64,000 nucleotides of DNA, from NCBI RefSeq assembly GCF_020510705.1, contig NZ_CP075184.1, forward strand, positions 248,001 through 312,000, in the 5' to 3' direction. Each line of letters starts with the position of its first letter. Positions within the stretch are counted from its first letter, which is position 1. This document shows positions 8,255 to 18,026 of this stretch, in pieces. The notes beneath the pieces are model-generated. The model did no database searches and was not told the origin of the DNA. It worked only from the letters and a program-made list of their open reading frames with translations. This DNA comes from Acidovorax radicis. GTDB lineage: Bacteria > Pseudomonadota > Gammaproteobacteria > Burkholderiales > Burkholderiaceae_C. A program made the translations under genes and the position numbers.

Positions 8255-9439
8255 ATGGTTGCCACTGTTGTCCTCGGCATGCTCTGCGTGCACCTTCTGT
8301 GCTTTAGCGGGATGTTCATGCTGATCAGCACCCGGCTGCGTGGCAGGAAGATGGGTACCGATGTCTTTGCCATTGGCAGTCTCTTGCTGGGTTTGGCCTA
8401 CGTGTTGCAGCTTCTGGACGCCCCCCGGACCTGGGGGCTGATGAGCGTCGTCAACCACACCCTGACGCTGTGCGCCCCCGTGGCTTATGGGCTGGGCGCA
8501 GCCAGGTTTTTTGATCGACCGGTTTCTGTGGTGCGCCCCCTGCTTGCCTTGGCCGGGGGCTACACCGTAGCGCAGGTGTTGGTGCAAGCAATGCTCGGAT
8601 CGGAGGCCCGCTATGCATTGCTGGCCGCTGCATGTGCCTTGCTCTTTGTGGTGATGGCGGTGGTCTTGCTCTATGGCATGCGCACGTTTGCGAGGCATCT
8701 GCGTGCCGAGATGGCCGTGTTTGCCGCCCTGATCGGTGGCCTCGGTGCCATGAATGCGGCGAAGTGTGTGTTGATTCTCTCGGGCGGGCTGGACAGCCTC
8801 GACATGGGTCACCCCTTCCAGACGGCGTTCTACATCTACATGTCGTTCCTGGGGACGGTGCTTCCGCCGGCGGTGGTGTGGTTGGTTCTGCACCGCTTGA
8901 CGGATGATCTGCGGGTCATGGCGGTGCATGACCCGCTCACCGGGGTGCTCAACCGGCGCGGTCTGGCGGATGCGCTGGATGCATATTTCCGCTCACGCCC
9001 AGCAGCAAAGGCGCACTTGTTGATGGTGGATATAGATCATTTCAAGCGTATCAACGATACCTACGGCCACAAGGCGGGCGACATCGTTTTGCGCGCGGTG
9101 GCCGCAATCATTCAACGCACGGCCCGCCAAGGCGATCTCACCTGCCGGTTGGGCGGTGAGGAGTTCGTGGTCATTGCGCTCGACACGGACAGCGCTGGCG
9201 CCATGCAACTGGCAGAGCGTGTGCGCGATGCGATTGAGCACAGCGAATTTCCCGGAGTCGGCCCGCACGGACCGATTCGATGCACCGTCACCCTCGGCCT
9301 CACCGGGAGTTTTGCCAGCATGGACGCGCTGGACGCCAGCATGCAGCAAGCGGATGCCGCGCTCTACCGGGGCAAGAGGTCAGGGCGCAATCGCGTGGAA
9401 TGGGCGCAGGCCCCAGAGGCCCCTGGGCAGCCCGCATAG
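8255..9439 (+). CDS. Membrane diguanylate cyclase (GGDEF)
   Basis: It makes cyclic di-GMP from two GTP. The N-terminal half (about 1-210) is hydrophobic with about six membrane segments and no recognisable sensor motif. The C-terminal GGDEF domain (about 222-385) carries the active site as RLGGEEF, and RQGD five residues earlier is an inhibitory I-site, so feedback inhibition is likely. The ATG at 8255 begins the first membrane segment. The frame is open upstream to 8009, but that stretch is Arg-rich and unlike a protein start; no clear ribosome site helps decide. It converges on aroK. Confidence 0.88.
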   Translation: MVATVVLGMLCVHLLCFSGMFMLISTRLRGRKMGTDVFAIGSLLLGLAYVLQLLDAPRTWGLMSVVNHTLTLCAPVAYGLGAARFFDRPVSVVRPLLALAGGYTVAQVLVQAMLGSEARYALLAAACALLFVVMAVVLLYGMRTFARHLRAEMAVFAALIGGLGAMNAAKCVLILSGGLDSLDMGHPFQTAFYIYMSFLGTVLPPAVVWLVLHRLTDDLRVMAVHDPLTGVLNRRGLADALDAYFRSRPAAKAHLLMVDIDHFKRINDTYGHKAGDIVLRAVAAIIQRTARQGDLTCRLGGEEFVVIALDTDSAGAMQLAERVRDAIEHSEFPGVGPHGPIRCTVTLGLTGSFASMDALDASMQQADAALYRGKRSGRNRVEWAQAPEAPGQPA

Positions 9440-9572
9440 CGCCCTGCGTGTGTTGGGGATGGCCCGGCGAGGGCCGCCGCGTGGCATTTTGGGGCGATGA
9501 AGCGGTGGCGCCAGCCTTGGGCCCCCTGCGGCAGGCAGACGCCCCGCCCACTGCAGCCGTGAATGCGAGGTC

Positions 9573-10133
9573 TCAGGCGCCGGGGCTGGGCGCTTCGGGA
9601 GCGCCCGCGCCCGCGCTCTCCGCCATCTCCAACTGCATCATCACCATGTTGACCAGCGTATGCACCGAGGGTCGCCCGGTCTCGATCACGTAATGGGCGG
9701 TTTCGCGGTACAGGTGGTCGCGCTGGGCGTAGAGCGCGCGCAGCTTGTCCATGGGGTTGCCGCCTTGCAGCAGCGGGCGGGTCTTGTCGTGTTTGACGCG
9801 CTTGTAGATTTCTTCGGGCGAGGCGCGCAGGTACAGCACGTTGCCGAACTGGCGCAGCACTTCGCGGTTTTCGGGGCGCAGCACGGCGCCGCCGCCGGTG
9901 GACAGCACCATGCCGCCGGGCTGGCGGGCCACGTCGGCCAGCACCTGGGCTTCGATGTCGCGAAAGCGCGCTTCGCCCTCGGCCTCGAAAAAGCTGCGGA
10001 TGGTGGTGCCCAGGGTCTGTTCCAGCCGGTGGTCCAGGTCGATGAAGGGCACACCCGCCCGGTGGGCCAGTTGCCGGCCGACGGTGGATTTGCCCGAGCC
10101 GGGCATGCCGACCAGTGCGCAGCGAATCTGCAT
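9573..10133 (-). CDS. aroK: Shikimate kinase
   Basis: AroK phosphorylates shikimate with ATP in the chorismate pathway. The 186 residues show the P-loop GMPGSGKSTVG at 9-19, DLDHRLE with the substrate-binding Asp near 32-34, FRDIE for the shikimate Arg, the STGGGAVLRPENR loop, and TRPLL in the lid. A short Ala/Gly/Pro tail (AGAGAPEAPSPGA) extends the usual end. In most Betaproteobacteria aroB follows aroK; here the next gene downstream is the convergent GGDEF gene, so aroB is elsewhere. Confidence 0.93.
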   Translation of the reverse strand: MQIRCALVGMPGSGKSTVGRQLAHRAGVPFIDLDHRLEQTLGTTIRSFFEAEGEARFRDIEAQVLADVARQPGGMVLSTGGGAVLRPENREVLRQFGNVLYLRASPEEIYKRVKHDKTRPLLQGGNPMDKLRALYAQRDHLYRETAHYVIETGRPSVHTLVNMVMMQLEMAESAGAGAPEAPSPGA

Positions 10134-10259
10134 AGGTTCAAAAAAGAGGTCTGGGGGACGGGCTTGCGTACTGCGGGTGGGGCTGTGTCGCGTGCCGTGA
10201 CTGGGCGTTGAGTGTAAGCCGGTGCCCCCGTTGCCATGCGCAGCGGTTGCAACTGGCGC

Positions 10260-10372
10260 TGCCCAGTCGAGGGACGCCGAGCAAGGGCCGCCCCGCAGCG
10301 AGGGCGTCGTCCCCCTGCCCGCGCGCAGCGCGAGAGCGGGGGGAAGGAGCGAAGCTCCTCAGGGGGGGTGTC
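10260..10372 (-). repeat. GGGGGACGACGCCC-type repeat, copy 1
   Basis: Read on the minus strand this follows the serine hydrolase stop directly: CCCCCTGAG, a GGAGCTTCGCTCC hairpin, TTCCCCCC, a second GC hairpin, then GGGGGACGACGCCCTCGC. Related copies stand in the same position after the genes ending at 43921 and 47845. The placement suggests a transcription end or a 3'-end-targeting repeat. Confidence 0.65.
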
Positions 10373-11527
10373 CTATTGAAGCGCCGCATACACCAGCGCC
10401 GGGTACAGCTCGCACAGATACCGCAGCTGGCCGGGCGCCTGGGTGAGCAGGATGGCAAACAGGTCTTCCGCAGGGTCCACAAAAAAGAAGGTGCCGCCCA
10501 GGCCACTCCAACTGTAGTGCCCTGCCGATCCTGGGCGTGTGGTCAGCCCCGTGGCGGTGCGCACGGCCACCCCCAGGCCAAAGCCGTAGCCCGTGGGCAG
10601 GATGTCGCCCGCCACGGGCAGATTGTCCAGGTGGTCGGCGGTCATGAAGTCCACGGTGGCGCGGCCCAGCAGGCGCACGGGGCCGTTGGGCCCCGATGCT
10701 GTGCCCCGGCCCAGCATGAGCTGCAGAAAACGCGCGTAGTCGCTGGCGGTGGACACGAGCCCGCCGCCGGCCGACTCGAATGCGGACAGGGCGGTCACGT
10801 CGATCAGCGGCATGCTGAGCCCGGTCTGCGGGTCGCGCGCAAAGGGTTCGGCCAGGCGGTGTTGCTGCGCGGCGGGCACCGCAAAGCCCGTGTCTTGCAT
10901 GCCCAGGGGGCCGAACACCCGGCGTTGCAGGATGGTGCTCAGGCTCTCGCCCTCGATCACTTCCAGCACGGCCCCCAGCACGTCGGTGGCGCGGCTGTAT
11001 TCCCAACAGGTGCCGGGTTGGTGCACCAGCGGCAGCGGGCCCAGCGCGGCGGCCAGCTCGGCATTGCTGTGGCGGCGCGAGCCGATGCGGGCGGTGCGGT
11101 AGGCGTCGGGCACCGTGCCGGTCTCCCAGGCGTAGCTCAGGCCGGCGGTGTGGCGCAGCAGGTCGTGCACGGTGGCTTCGCGCCGCGCGGGTGTGGTGGT
11201 GCCGGTGGCGGGGTCAAACACCTGCTGCCCGGCAAACGCGGGCAGGTAGTGCGCCACGGGGTGTGACAGCAGCAGGCGGCCTTCTTCCATAAGCATCATC
11301 GCCACCAGCGAGGCGATGGGCTTGGTCATGGAGTAGATGCGGAACACCGTGTCGGGTGCCATCGCGGGCATCGCCGCCTCGGTGGAGGGCGGGCGCTGGT
11401 GGCCCACGGCCTCGTGCAGCACGGTATGGCCCCGGTGGTGCACCAGCGCCACGGCGCCGGGCAGAAGGCCCTGGTCCACATGGGTTTGGAGCACGGAGCG
11501 CAGGCGGGCGAGGGCGGTGGGGTTCAT
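10373..11527 (-). CDS. Serine hydrolase, class C beta-lactamase/esterase fold
   Basis: Proteins of this family (Pfam Beta-lactamase) are mostly esterases, transesterases or D-aminopeptidases rather than true beta-lactamases. The 384 residues contain the nucleophile motif SMTK at 66-69, with Ser66 and Lys69, and a YSR (YxN-like) motif near residue 160. A His/Gly motif, HYSWSGLGGTFFF, lies in the C-terminal part. There is no signal peptide, so it acts in the cytoplasm. It lies upstream of aroK on the same strand, about 240 bases away with a repeat between, so a shared operon is unlikely. Substrate unknown. Confidence 0.85.
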   Translation of the reverse strand: MNPTALARLRSVLQTHVDQGLLPGAVALVHHRGHTVLHEAVGHQRPPSTEAAMPAMAPDTVFRIYSMTKPIASLVAMMLMEEGRLLLSHPVAHYLPAFAGQQVFDPATGTTTPARREATVHDLLRHTAGLSYAWETGTVPDAYRTARIGSRRHSNAELAAALGPLPLVHQPGTCWEYSRATDVLGAVLEVIEGESLSTILQRRVFGPLGMQDTGFAVPAAQQHRLAEPFARDPQTGLSMPLIDVTALSAFESAGGGLVSTASDYARFLQLMLGRGTASGPNGPVRLLGRATVDFMTADHLDNLPVAGDILPTGYGFGLGVAVRTATGLTTRPGSAGHYSWSGLGGTFFFVDPAEDLFAILLTQAPGQLRYLCELYPALVYAALQ

Positions 11528-11596
11528 GGAGGGTCAGCGAAGGTTTGAACAGGCTTTAAGGTGTTTTTGGCCTCTGGCGCAATAGGGTAAGCACAA

Positions 11597-11615
11597 GAAG
11601 CTATCAAAATAATAG
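11597..11615. repeat. GCGCTT-hairpin repeat, partial copy C
   Basis: Only the AAGCTATCAAAATAATAGC hairpin end of the family remains, between the CoA ligase stop and the serine hydrolase start. The GCGCTT part is lost. Confidence 0.4.
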
Positions 11616-11644
11616 CGATATGAAGGAACTTCGGGCTGGGCGCC

Positions 11645-13336
11645 TCATGCCGACGCACTGGCGGCGCGGCTGCGCTCCTGCTCCTGCAGCTCACGCCACT
11701 GCACCTTGCCCGTGCCGGACTTGGGCAGGCTGTCCACAAGCTGCACGATGCGCGGGCTTTTGTAGGCGGCCATGTGGTCGTGGCTCCAGTCGATGATGGC
11801 CTGCTCGCTCACCTGGCCCTTGAAGGCGTCGCGCAGCACGACCAGGGCCTTCACCGTTTCGCCCCGGCGCTCGTCGTGCGCGGCGATCACGCACACCTCC
11901 TGGATGGCGGGGTGGGCGTACATCATGGCCTCGACCTCGGCGGGCCAGACCTTGAAGCCCGACGCATTGATCATGCGCTTGAGCCGGTCCACCATGAAGA
12001 AGTAGCCGTCCTCGTCCACCTGCGCCAGGTCGCCGGTGCGCAGAAAGCGCTTGCCGTCCAGCGTCACAAAGCTGTCGGCTGAGGCCTGCGGGTTGTTCCA
12101 ATAGCCTTGCATGACCTGCGGGCCATGCACCACGATCTCGCCAATTTCGCCCGGGGGCAGTTCGGCGAACGTGGCCGGGTCCACCACGCGCGCATCCACG
12201 TCAAACACAGGGATGCCCAGGCACTGCGGCTTGGGGCGGTGCGGCGGGTTGATGTGGGTGGCGGCCATGGTTTCGGACATGCCGTAGCCCTCCACGTAGT
12301 CGAGCCCGGTCAGCTCCTTCAGGCGCTGCGTCACGGCCTTGGGCATGGCCGCGCCGCCGCCGCGTATGGCCTGGATGCTGCTGATGTCGTAGTCGGCGAT
12401 GCGCGGGTTGGCCAGAAAGTCCACCACCATGGTCGATATGGCCTGCCAGATGCTGATGCGGTAGCGCTGCATGAGTTGGGCCGTGGCGTCGCGGTCCCAG
12501 CGGGGCAGCACCACCACGGTGGCGCCGATGAACAGCGGTCCGTTCATGCTGCCCGACATGCCGGTGACGTGGAACAGCGGCAGCACGGCGAGGTAGGTGG
12601 CGTCTTGCGTGCGCGAAAACCACTGCACGCCGCCCACCAGCGTGCTCATGGCGCTGCGGTGGGTGTGCATGCAGCCCTTGGGGTGGCCCGTGGTGCCCGA
12701 GGTGTAGGGCATCACGCACAGGTCGTCGGGCCCGGTGGTGATGGGGCCGGGGGTGCGCTGCTGCGCCAGCATGTTGCTCCACAGCGTGACGCCGGGTGCA
12801 TCAATGGCCTGGCGCGGCGCCGACACGAAAGCGGGCACGGGCAGGTCGGTGGGCACCTGCAGGTAGTCGCTGTACGCGGCCACGATGAGGTGCTGCAGTG
12901 TGCCTTCGCTCCCCGCCACATCCACCAGCGGCTGGGCCTGCGCATGCAGGTCCTGAGGCACAAAGGCCACGGTGGCGCCGCTGTCCTGTACGTAGTGGCG
13001 CAGCTCGTCGGTGAGGTTCATCGGGTTCACCGGCACCACCACCGCATTGGCGCGCAGGATGCCGTAGAACGCCAAAATCCACTGCGGGCTGTTCTGCATG
13101 TACAGCAGCACGCGGTCGCCCGCCTTCACGCCACACACCTGCTGCAGAAAACCCGCGATGTGCTCGGCCTGTTGCTGGAACTGCCGGAACGTGACCAGCG
13201 TGTCGTAGAACACCAAAAAGGGCTTGTCGGGGTAGCGTGCCGCAGACACCTCGGCGTTGTGGAACAGGTTGGTCTGCGGCAGCGTGAGGTGGCGTGACAG
13301 CCCGGGGGGCCAGTGGGCAAGGTGGCGGTCAGACAT
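11645..13336 (-). CDS. AMP-forming acyl-CoA ligase
   Basis: It activates a carboxylic acid to its CoA thioester through an acyl-adenylate. The 563 residues have the full ANL layout: phosphate loop YTSGTTGHPKG (near 190), VEGYGMSET, the adenine/ribose motif YFFMVDRLKRMINASGFKVWP, and the C-terminal lysine in SGTGKVQW. The family resembles medium/long-chain fatty acid CoA ligases; the true substrate is not readable. The ATG at 13336 begins MSDRHLAHWP; an open frame runs to 13504 but overlaps the preceding gene. It follows an acyl-CoA dehydrogenase and an SDR on the same strand, fitting one degradative operon. Confidence 0.9.
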   Translation of the reverse strand: MSDRHLAHWPPGLSRHLTLPQTNLFHNAEVSAARYPDKPFLVFYDTLVTFRQFQQQAEHIAGFLQQVCGVKAGDRVLLYMQNSPQWILAFYGILRANAVVVPVNPMNLTDELRHYVQDSGATVAFVPQDLHAQAQPLVDVAGSEGTLQHLIVAAYSDYLQVPTDLPVPAFVSAPRQAIDAPGVTLWSNMLAQQRTPGPITTGPDDLCVMPYTSGTTGHPKGCMHTHRSAMSTLVGGVQWFSRTQDATYLAVLPLFHVTGMSGSMNGPLFIGATVVVLPRWDRDATAQLMQRYRISIWQAISTMVVDFLANPRIADYDISSIQAIRGGGAAMPKAVTQRLKELTGLDYVEGYGMSETMAATHINPPHRPKPQCLGIPVFDVDARVVDPATFAELPPGEIGEIVVHGPQVMQGYWNNPQASADSFVTLDGKRFLRTGDLAQVDEDGYFFMVDRLKRMINASGFKVWPAEVEAMMYAHPAIQEVCVIAAHDERRGETVKALVVLRDAFKGQVSEQAIIDWSHDHMAAYKSPRIVQLVDSLPKSGTGKVQWRELQEQERSRAASASA

Positions 13337-13500
13337 GCAAAGGTGGAGAAAGTTGGATAGGAAGCGGGTGCACCGTGAAGGGTGCAGGCTCTGGGCATGG
13401 CGGAATGCGGGGCTGCGCGCAGGGCCGAGGTCATTGTGTGACTGCGTGACTGCGTCATGCGCCCGTGCCCCCCATCGGCCCCGGTCATCCGTCGGGGTAT

Positions 13501-14727
13501 TCAACCCTTTTTCATGTGGCGGGCCAGCTCGTCTTTGGCGATGGCGTTGCGGTGCACTTCATCCGGGCCGTCGGCAAACCGCAGGGTGCGGGCCTGGGCG
13601 TAGGCCGCTGCCAGCGGAAAGTCGTCGCTCACGCCCCCGCCGCCGTGTACCTGCATGGCCCAGTCGATCACCTGGCAAGCCATGCTGGGCGCGGCCACCT
13701 TGATCATCGCGATTTCTTTGCGCGCGACCTTGTTGCCCACCGTGTCCATCATCTGCGCGGCGTTGAGCACGAGGAAGCGCGCCTGGTCGATCAGGATGCG
13801 CGCATTGGCAATGCGTTCGCGCGTCACGCCCTGGTCGGCCACGGGCCGGTGAAAGGCCACACGGCCCAGGGCGCGCTGGCACATCAGCTCGAGCGCGCGC
13901 TCGGCCACGCCGATGAGTCGCATGCAGTGGTGAATGCGCCCGGGGCCCAGGCGGCCCTGGGCGATCTCGAAACCCCGCCCTTCGCCCAGCAGGATGTTGG
14001 CCACCGGCACGCGCACGTTCGCGAAGCTCACCTCGCCGTGGCCGTGGGGCGCGTGGTCGTAGCCGAACACGGGTAGGGCGCGTTCCATGGTCACGCCGGG
14101 TGTGTCCATGGGCACGAGGATCATCGACTGCTGCTGGTGCCGGTTGGCATGGTCGGGGTCGGTCTTGCCCATGAAGATCAGGATCTCGCAGCGCGGGTCG
14201 GGCGCGCCCGAGGTCCACCACTTGCGGCCGTTGATCACATAGTGGTCGCCGTCGCGTTCAATGCGGGCTTCGATGTTGGTGGCGTCCGACGAAGCCACGT
14301 CGGGCTCCGTCATGGCAAAGGCCGAGCGGATCTTGCCGTCGAGCAATGGCAGCAACCAGCGCTGTTGCTGCTCGGGCGTGGCGTAGCGCGCCAGCGTCTC
14401 CATGTTGCCGGTGTCGGGGGCCGAGCAGTTGAAGGCCTCGGGCGCAATGTGCGAGCGGCCCATGATTTCGCACAGGGGCGCGTACTCGAGGTTGGTCAGG
14501 CCCGCGCCCAGGTTCGACTCCGGCAGAAACAGGTTCCACAGGTCGGCGGCCTTGGCCTTGGCCTTGAGTTCTTCCATCACCTTCGTGGGCTGCCAGGCGT
14601 TGCCGGCCTTGCGGTTGGCGGCCACTTCGTGGTGGTACACCGATTCGGCCGGGTAGATGTGCTCGTCCATGAAGGCCGTCAAGCGCTTTTGCAAGGCGAC
14701 GACCTTGGGGGGGTAGGTGAAATCCAT
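13501..14727 (-). CDS. Acyl-CoA dehydrogenase (ACAD11-like)
   Basis: A FAD enzyme that introduces the alpha-beta double bond in an acyl-CoA. The 408 residues show [16 protein letters not shown] (FAD binding), [11 protein letters not shown], and the C-terminal [16 protein letters not shown] helix motif of the ACAD10/11-like group often called acyl-CoA dehydrogenase family 11. The ending [12 protein letters not shown] matches that group. It sits between the SDR (43-base gap) and the CoA ligase (164-base gap), so the three probably activate, oxidise and dehydrogenate one acid, for example a branched or hydroxy fatty acid. Confidence 0.92.
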   Translation of the reverse strand: MDFTYPPKVVALQKRLTAFMDEHIYPAESVYHHEVAANRKAGNAWQPTKVMEELKAKAKAADLWNLFLPESNLGAGLTNLEYAPLCEIMGRSHIAPEAFNCSAPDTGNMETLARYATPEQQQRWLLPLLDGKIRSAFAMTEPDVASSDATNIEARIERDGDHYVINGRKWWTSGAPDPRCEILIFMGKTDPDHANRHQQQSMILVPMDTPGVTMERALPVFGYDHAPHGHGEVSFANVRVPVANILLGEGRGFEIAQGRLGPGRIHHCMRLIGVAERALELMCQRALGRVAFHRPVADQGVTRERIANARILIDQARFLVLNAAQMMDTVGNKVARKEIAMIKVAAPSMACQVIDWAMQVHGGGGVSDDFPLAAAYAQARTLRFADGPDEVHRNAIAKDELARHMKKG

Positions 14728-14770
14728 GGGGGTTCGCTTTCTGCGGAATGGGTGGGGTTGTGCGGGGTGG

Positions 14771-15544
14771 TCAGATCAGACTGGCGCCGCCATCGACCAC
14801 GATGGCTTCGCCCGTGATGTGGCGCGATGCGGCGGATGCCAGGAACACCACCGTGCCCTTGAGGTCTTCATCGCCGCCGATGCGGCGCAGCGGCGTGCGT
14901 TCGATCATGGCGGGGCCGAGTTTTTCAATCAGGCCGTTGGCGAGCTTGGTGGGGAAGAAGCCGGGGCAGATCGCGTTGACGCGGATGCCGTAGTGACCCC
15001 ACTCGGACGCCAGCGTCCGCGCGAAGTGAATGGCCGCTGCCTTGGAGGTGTTGTAGGCGATGGTGTTCATGCCCGGCGGTGTGCCCTTGAGGCCCGCCAC
15101 CGAGGCCGTGACGATGATCGAGCCCTTGCCGCGCGGGATCATGCAGCGCTTGCCCACCTCGCGCGACAGGAAAAACGGCGCGCTCACGTTCAGGTCCATC
15201 ACCTTGTGCCAGGCAGCGTCGGGGTAGTCCTCGGCCTTGGCGCCCCAGGTCGCACCCGCGTTGTTGACCAGGATGTCGATGGTGCCAAAGCGAGCGACGA
15301 CCTGGTCCACCAGGCCGGGAATGTCTTCGGTCTTTTGCAGATCGTTGGTCACCGTCAGCACTTCATAGCCCAGGCCTTCCAGGTGTTTTTTGGCCTCGGC
15401 CAGTTCATCGGCCTTGCGTGCCGTGATGGCGAGTTTGGCGCCCATCTCGCCCAGCGCCTCGGCCATCTGCAGGCCCAGACCGCGCGAGCCGCCGGTGACC
15501 AGGGCCACCTGGCCGGTGAGATCGAAGAGTTGCTTGACGCTCAT
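14771..15544 (-). CDS. SDR-family NAD(P) oxidoreductase
   Basis: A 257-residue classical short-chain dehydrogenase. The cofactor motif TGGSRGLG is near residue 18, NNAGA near 92, and the catalytic YNTSK with an upstream Ser follows. The C-terminus [15 protein letters not shown] is typical. The ATG at 15544 gives [19 protein letters not shown]; longer versions of the frame start in low-complexity sequence. It is first in the minus-strand run with the acyl-CoA dehydrogenase and CoA ligase, so a 3-hydroxyacyl or similar alcohol substrate in that pathway is likely. Confidence 0.9.
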   Translation of the reverse strand: MSVKQLFDLTGQVALVTGGSRGLGLQMAEALGEMGAKLAITARKADELAEAKKHLEGLGYEVLTVTNDLQKTEDIPGLVDQVVARFGTIDILVNNAGATWGAKAEDYPDAAWHKVMDLNVSAPFFLSREVGKRCMIPRGKGSIIVTASVAGLKGTPPGMNTIAYNTSKAAAIHFARTLASEWGHYGIRVNAICPGFFPTKLANGLIEKLGPAMIERTPLRRIGGDEDLKGTVVFLASAASRHITGEAIVVDGGASLI

Positions 15545-15933
15545 GGAAAGTGCTTTCGTGAAAAATGAGAAGAAAAGAAGGGCTGGGGAGCCATCGTTCG
15601 CCGGTGATGCATGAGGTGGCGGCACGCGGGGCGTGTGAACAGGTGTCTGAACAGGCGTGATGTGCAAAGGCAGTGCGGGGAATCGGAGCCCATGCTATGC
15701 GGCGCGGCAGGCCCTGTAAAACGGTTGCTGTCACCTGCGAAACTCGCCGTGCCGATGGGCGGAGGGCCGCTGGCGCCTGCGCGACAGCCCGGCATTGATA
15801 TGGCGCATGGCCCGGCGCTTTTTTGCCGTTGGCTTGCGACTTGCATTTGCGGGTGGTGTTGTGGGATCGGGCCTACCTCTGACCGCGATAACGGCGGATG
15901 GACCATCACGCCTGCAAGGGTTAATGTGGTGCG
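15545..15933. other. Divergent intergenic region with a direct repeat
   Basis: This 389-base gap separates the SDR operon from the YihY gene. TGAACAGG occurs twice in tandem, at 15636-15643 and 15648-15655, a 12-base period. It might be an operator for the fatty-acid-like operon. No gene could be supported here. Confidence 0.35.
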
Positions 15934-16848
15934 ATGACTGTGCCCCCCGTTCTTCAGCGTTTTTCCCGCCCGCTCATGCCCCTGTGGCGGTGGGTGGAGC
16001 CTTTCTGGCGCGCCGTGCAGATGTGGCTGGACGCCGACGGCCTGCGCATGAGCGCGGCCATGTCGTTCTATGGCATGTTGAGCCTGGCGCCGCTGCTGCT
16101 GTTGCTGGTGGGCGTGCTGGGCTGGTGGATGGATCGCAGCTATCTGGAGGCCAACCTGGTCTCGCAAGTGCAGTCGGTGATGGGGCAACAGGTGGCCGAC
16201 GTGGTGCGCCAGGCCATGGCCAGTGCGCGGGAGCCCGCCGAGGGCAGGCTGGCATCGATGCTGGGGTTTGTGGTGCTGCTGTCTGGTGCCACCGGGGTGT
16301 TTGTCGAGCTGCAGTCGGCCCTGGAGCGCCTGTGGCGGCGCGATGGAGCAGCCCCCGAGCAACGGGCCGCCTGGTGGCGCATGGCCTCGCTGCGGCTGCG
16401 TGGGCTGGCGTATGTGCTGGCACTGGGATTCTTGTTGCTGGTGTCGCTGGCGCTTTCAACGCTGATCAATGTGCTGGCCGGCTGGGCCGGATCGCGCTTG
16501 TCCATTGCACCGCTGGCCCCCCTGCTGCAAATCGTCAATGAAGCCGTGGCCTTTGGGTTTGCGGTGGCGCTTTTTGTGGGGCTGATGCGCATCGGCATGG
16601 GCCCCAAGCCTTCCATGCGCTACCTGGTCATGGGGGCGCTGGTGGGTGCGCTGCTGTTCACGTTGGGCAAACAGCTGCTGGCCTGGTATCTGTCCACGGC
16701 GGCCGTGGTGTCGGCCTACGGCGCGGCCGGCTCGCTGGTGGTGCTGCTGATGTGGATCTATTTTTCGTCGGCCATCCTGCTTTTTTCGGCTAGCTGCGCG
16801 CAGGCGTTCGAGGCCGTATCGCCGCACCCGAAGGCGCGGGAGCTGTAA
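15934..16848 (+). CDS. YihY/BrkB family membrane protein
   Basis: A 304-residue inner-membrane protein of the YihY/BrkB family (once misnamed RNase BN), with about six membrane segments. Hallmarks are the amphipathic start DGLRMSAAMSFYGMLSLAPLL, split by the first helix, and the late YLVMGALVGALLFTLGKQLL and SAYGAAGSLVVLLMWIYFSS blocks. Its molecular function is not established; family members are proposed transporters. The start ATG at 15934 is consistent with family length. It stands alone, divergent from the SDR operon. Confidence 0.88.
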   Translation: MTVPPVLQRFSRPLMPLWRWVEPFWRAVQMWLDADGLRMSAAMSFYGMLSLAPLLLLLVGVLGWWMDRSYLEANLVSQVQSVMGQQVADVVRQAMASAREPAEGRLASMLGFVVLLSGATGVFVELQSALERLWRRDGAAPEQRAAWWRMASLRLRGLAYVLALGFLLLVSLALSTLINVLAGWAGSRLSIAPLAPLLQIVNEAVAFGFAVALFVGLMRIGMGPKPSMRYLVMGALVGALLFTLGKQLLAWYLSTAAVVSAYGAAGSLVVLLMWIYFSSAILLFSASCAQAFEAVSPHPKAREL

Positions 16849-17094
16849 ATGTTCGCAACCAATGTGGGGGCGCGCGATAGGGGGCGGCGCGAGGCGCTGG
16901 CGTCGGCGGCACTGCGCCTGCCGCTGTGGCGTGGGCCTTGCCACGCGGCCCCAAACGATTACCCCCTCTTACAAAGCGATGGCGCTGCGTTGACGCAGCC
17001 TGTGTACCTTTGCACCCACCGCGCGCGTTAGACACGTTAGGCAGTTTGCTGATCGTTCGCGCCACTCACACAACAACAGGGAAGTAAAACCACC

Positions 17095-17904
17095 ATGAAC
17101 CTCACCACAGAACCCCGCACCGCCCCGACCACCCCTTTGGCCGCCGCCCCGGCGGGTGCCCACAGCCTCAAATGGATGTGGGTCGCCATCGGTGTGCTGG
17201 GCACGAGCGTGTTGGCACTGGGGGCCACGCTGGTGCTGCAGCAGCGCCCACCGTCAGCCAGCGCAGCAGAGGCGGTGCAGGTCGCGCAAACAAGCCTGGC
17301 ACCCCGCACGCCCGAGTCTCAAATTATTGATGAAAAAAGGCCTGTAGCGCTTATGCAGTCTGCGCAATCAGCTATCAATAACGGAGCAAATGGTGCGGCA
17401 TCCTCACGCGCAGGCACACAGTCCGGGGGGCAGGGCCTGTCGCCAGGCTGGGCGCCGCCCGCGCAGGCCATGCAAGCCGCGCGTGCACAAGCGCCGGTGT
17501 GCCAAAGCTGCGGCCGGGTGGAGTCGGTGCAGGCAGTGGAACAGGCGGCCCCCGCCACGGGCGTGGGCGCAGTCGCCGGTGGCGTCCTGGGCGCTGTCGT
17601 GGGCAACCAAGTGGGCAAGGGCAACGGACGCACTGCGGCCACGCTGCTGGGCGCGGTCGGTGGCGGGTATGTCGGCCACAAGGTGGAGCAGCGCACGCGC
17701 ACCCACACGGTGTATGAGGTGTCGGTGCGCATGGACGACGGATCGGTGCGCCGCTTTCAGCGCGCGCAACCCACCGCCGTGGGCACGCCCGTGGTGCTGC
17801 AGGGCAAGGGTTTTCGCGTGGACCAGGGTGGCGGCGACGGACGCAGTGCCGGGTCCTACACGCAGGCCCAGCCTGGCGCCGTGCGGGTTGCAGATACCTA
17901 CTGA
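17095..17904 (+). CDS. Glycine-zipper 2TM-domain protein with in-frame repeat insert
   Basis: The 269-residue protein has one N-terminal membrane segment (about 24-43) and a glycine zipper (GAVAGGVLGAVVGNQVG then GRTAATLLGAVGGGYVG) in the second half. This is the SlyB/17-kDa-antigen type 2TM domain that inserts in or spans envelope membranes. The segment after it (HKVEQRTRTHTVYEVSVRMDDG) is the usual companion. Residues about 80-96 (IIDEKRPVALMQSAQSA) are encoded by a reversed copy of the GCGCTT interspersed repeat, read in frame. The ATG at 17095 is preceded by an AGGGAAG-like site. The function is probably envelope integrity; the specific role is unknown. Confidence 0.85.
   Translation: MNLTTEPRTAPTTPLAAAPAGAHSLKWMWVAIGVLGTSVLALGATLVLQQRPPSASAAEAVQVAQTSLAPRTPESQIIDEKRPVALMQSAQSAINNGANGAASSRAGTQSGGQGLSPGWAPPAQAMQAARAQAPVCQSCGRVESVQAVEQAAPATGVGAVAGGVLGAVVGNQVGKGNGRTAATLLGAVGGGYVGHKVEQRTRTHTVYEVSVRMDDGSVRRFQRAQPTAVGTPVVLQGKGFRVDQGGGDGRSAGSYTQAQPGAVRVADTY
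17331..17382 (-). repeat. GCGCTT-hairpin repeat, copy D, inside a gene
   Basis: Read on the minus strand it gives TTGATAGCTGATTGCGC, a short spacer, ATAAGCGCTACAGGCC and a T-run, matching the family well. It lies inside the glycine-zipper gene without breaking the frame. Confidence 0.7.
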
Positions 17905-17955
17905 TCCCTGGGGCCTGCGCCGTGTGGGTGCCGCCACGGCCCCGCATCCCCTCCA

Positions 17956-17987
17956 AAAAAAGGGCGCCAACCCTGGAGCCCTTTTTT
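17956..17987. terminator. Bidirectional rho-independent terminator
   Basis: AAAAAAGGGC (17956-17965) pairs perfectly with GCCCTTTTTT (17978-17987), giving a stem flanked by A and T runs on the two strands. It sits between the converging glycine-zipper and enamidase-like genes and can serve both. Confidence 0.85.
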
Positions 17988-18026
17988 GTGGGTGACTGCG
18001 GTGTGCTGAGCGCCTGCAGCGCGGGG

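Noticed and set aside
10373..11527. Serine hydrolase as a true class C beta-lactamase
   Set aside because: No signal peptide and no clear KTG motif; better described as an esterase-type member of the fold.
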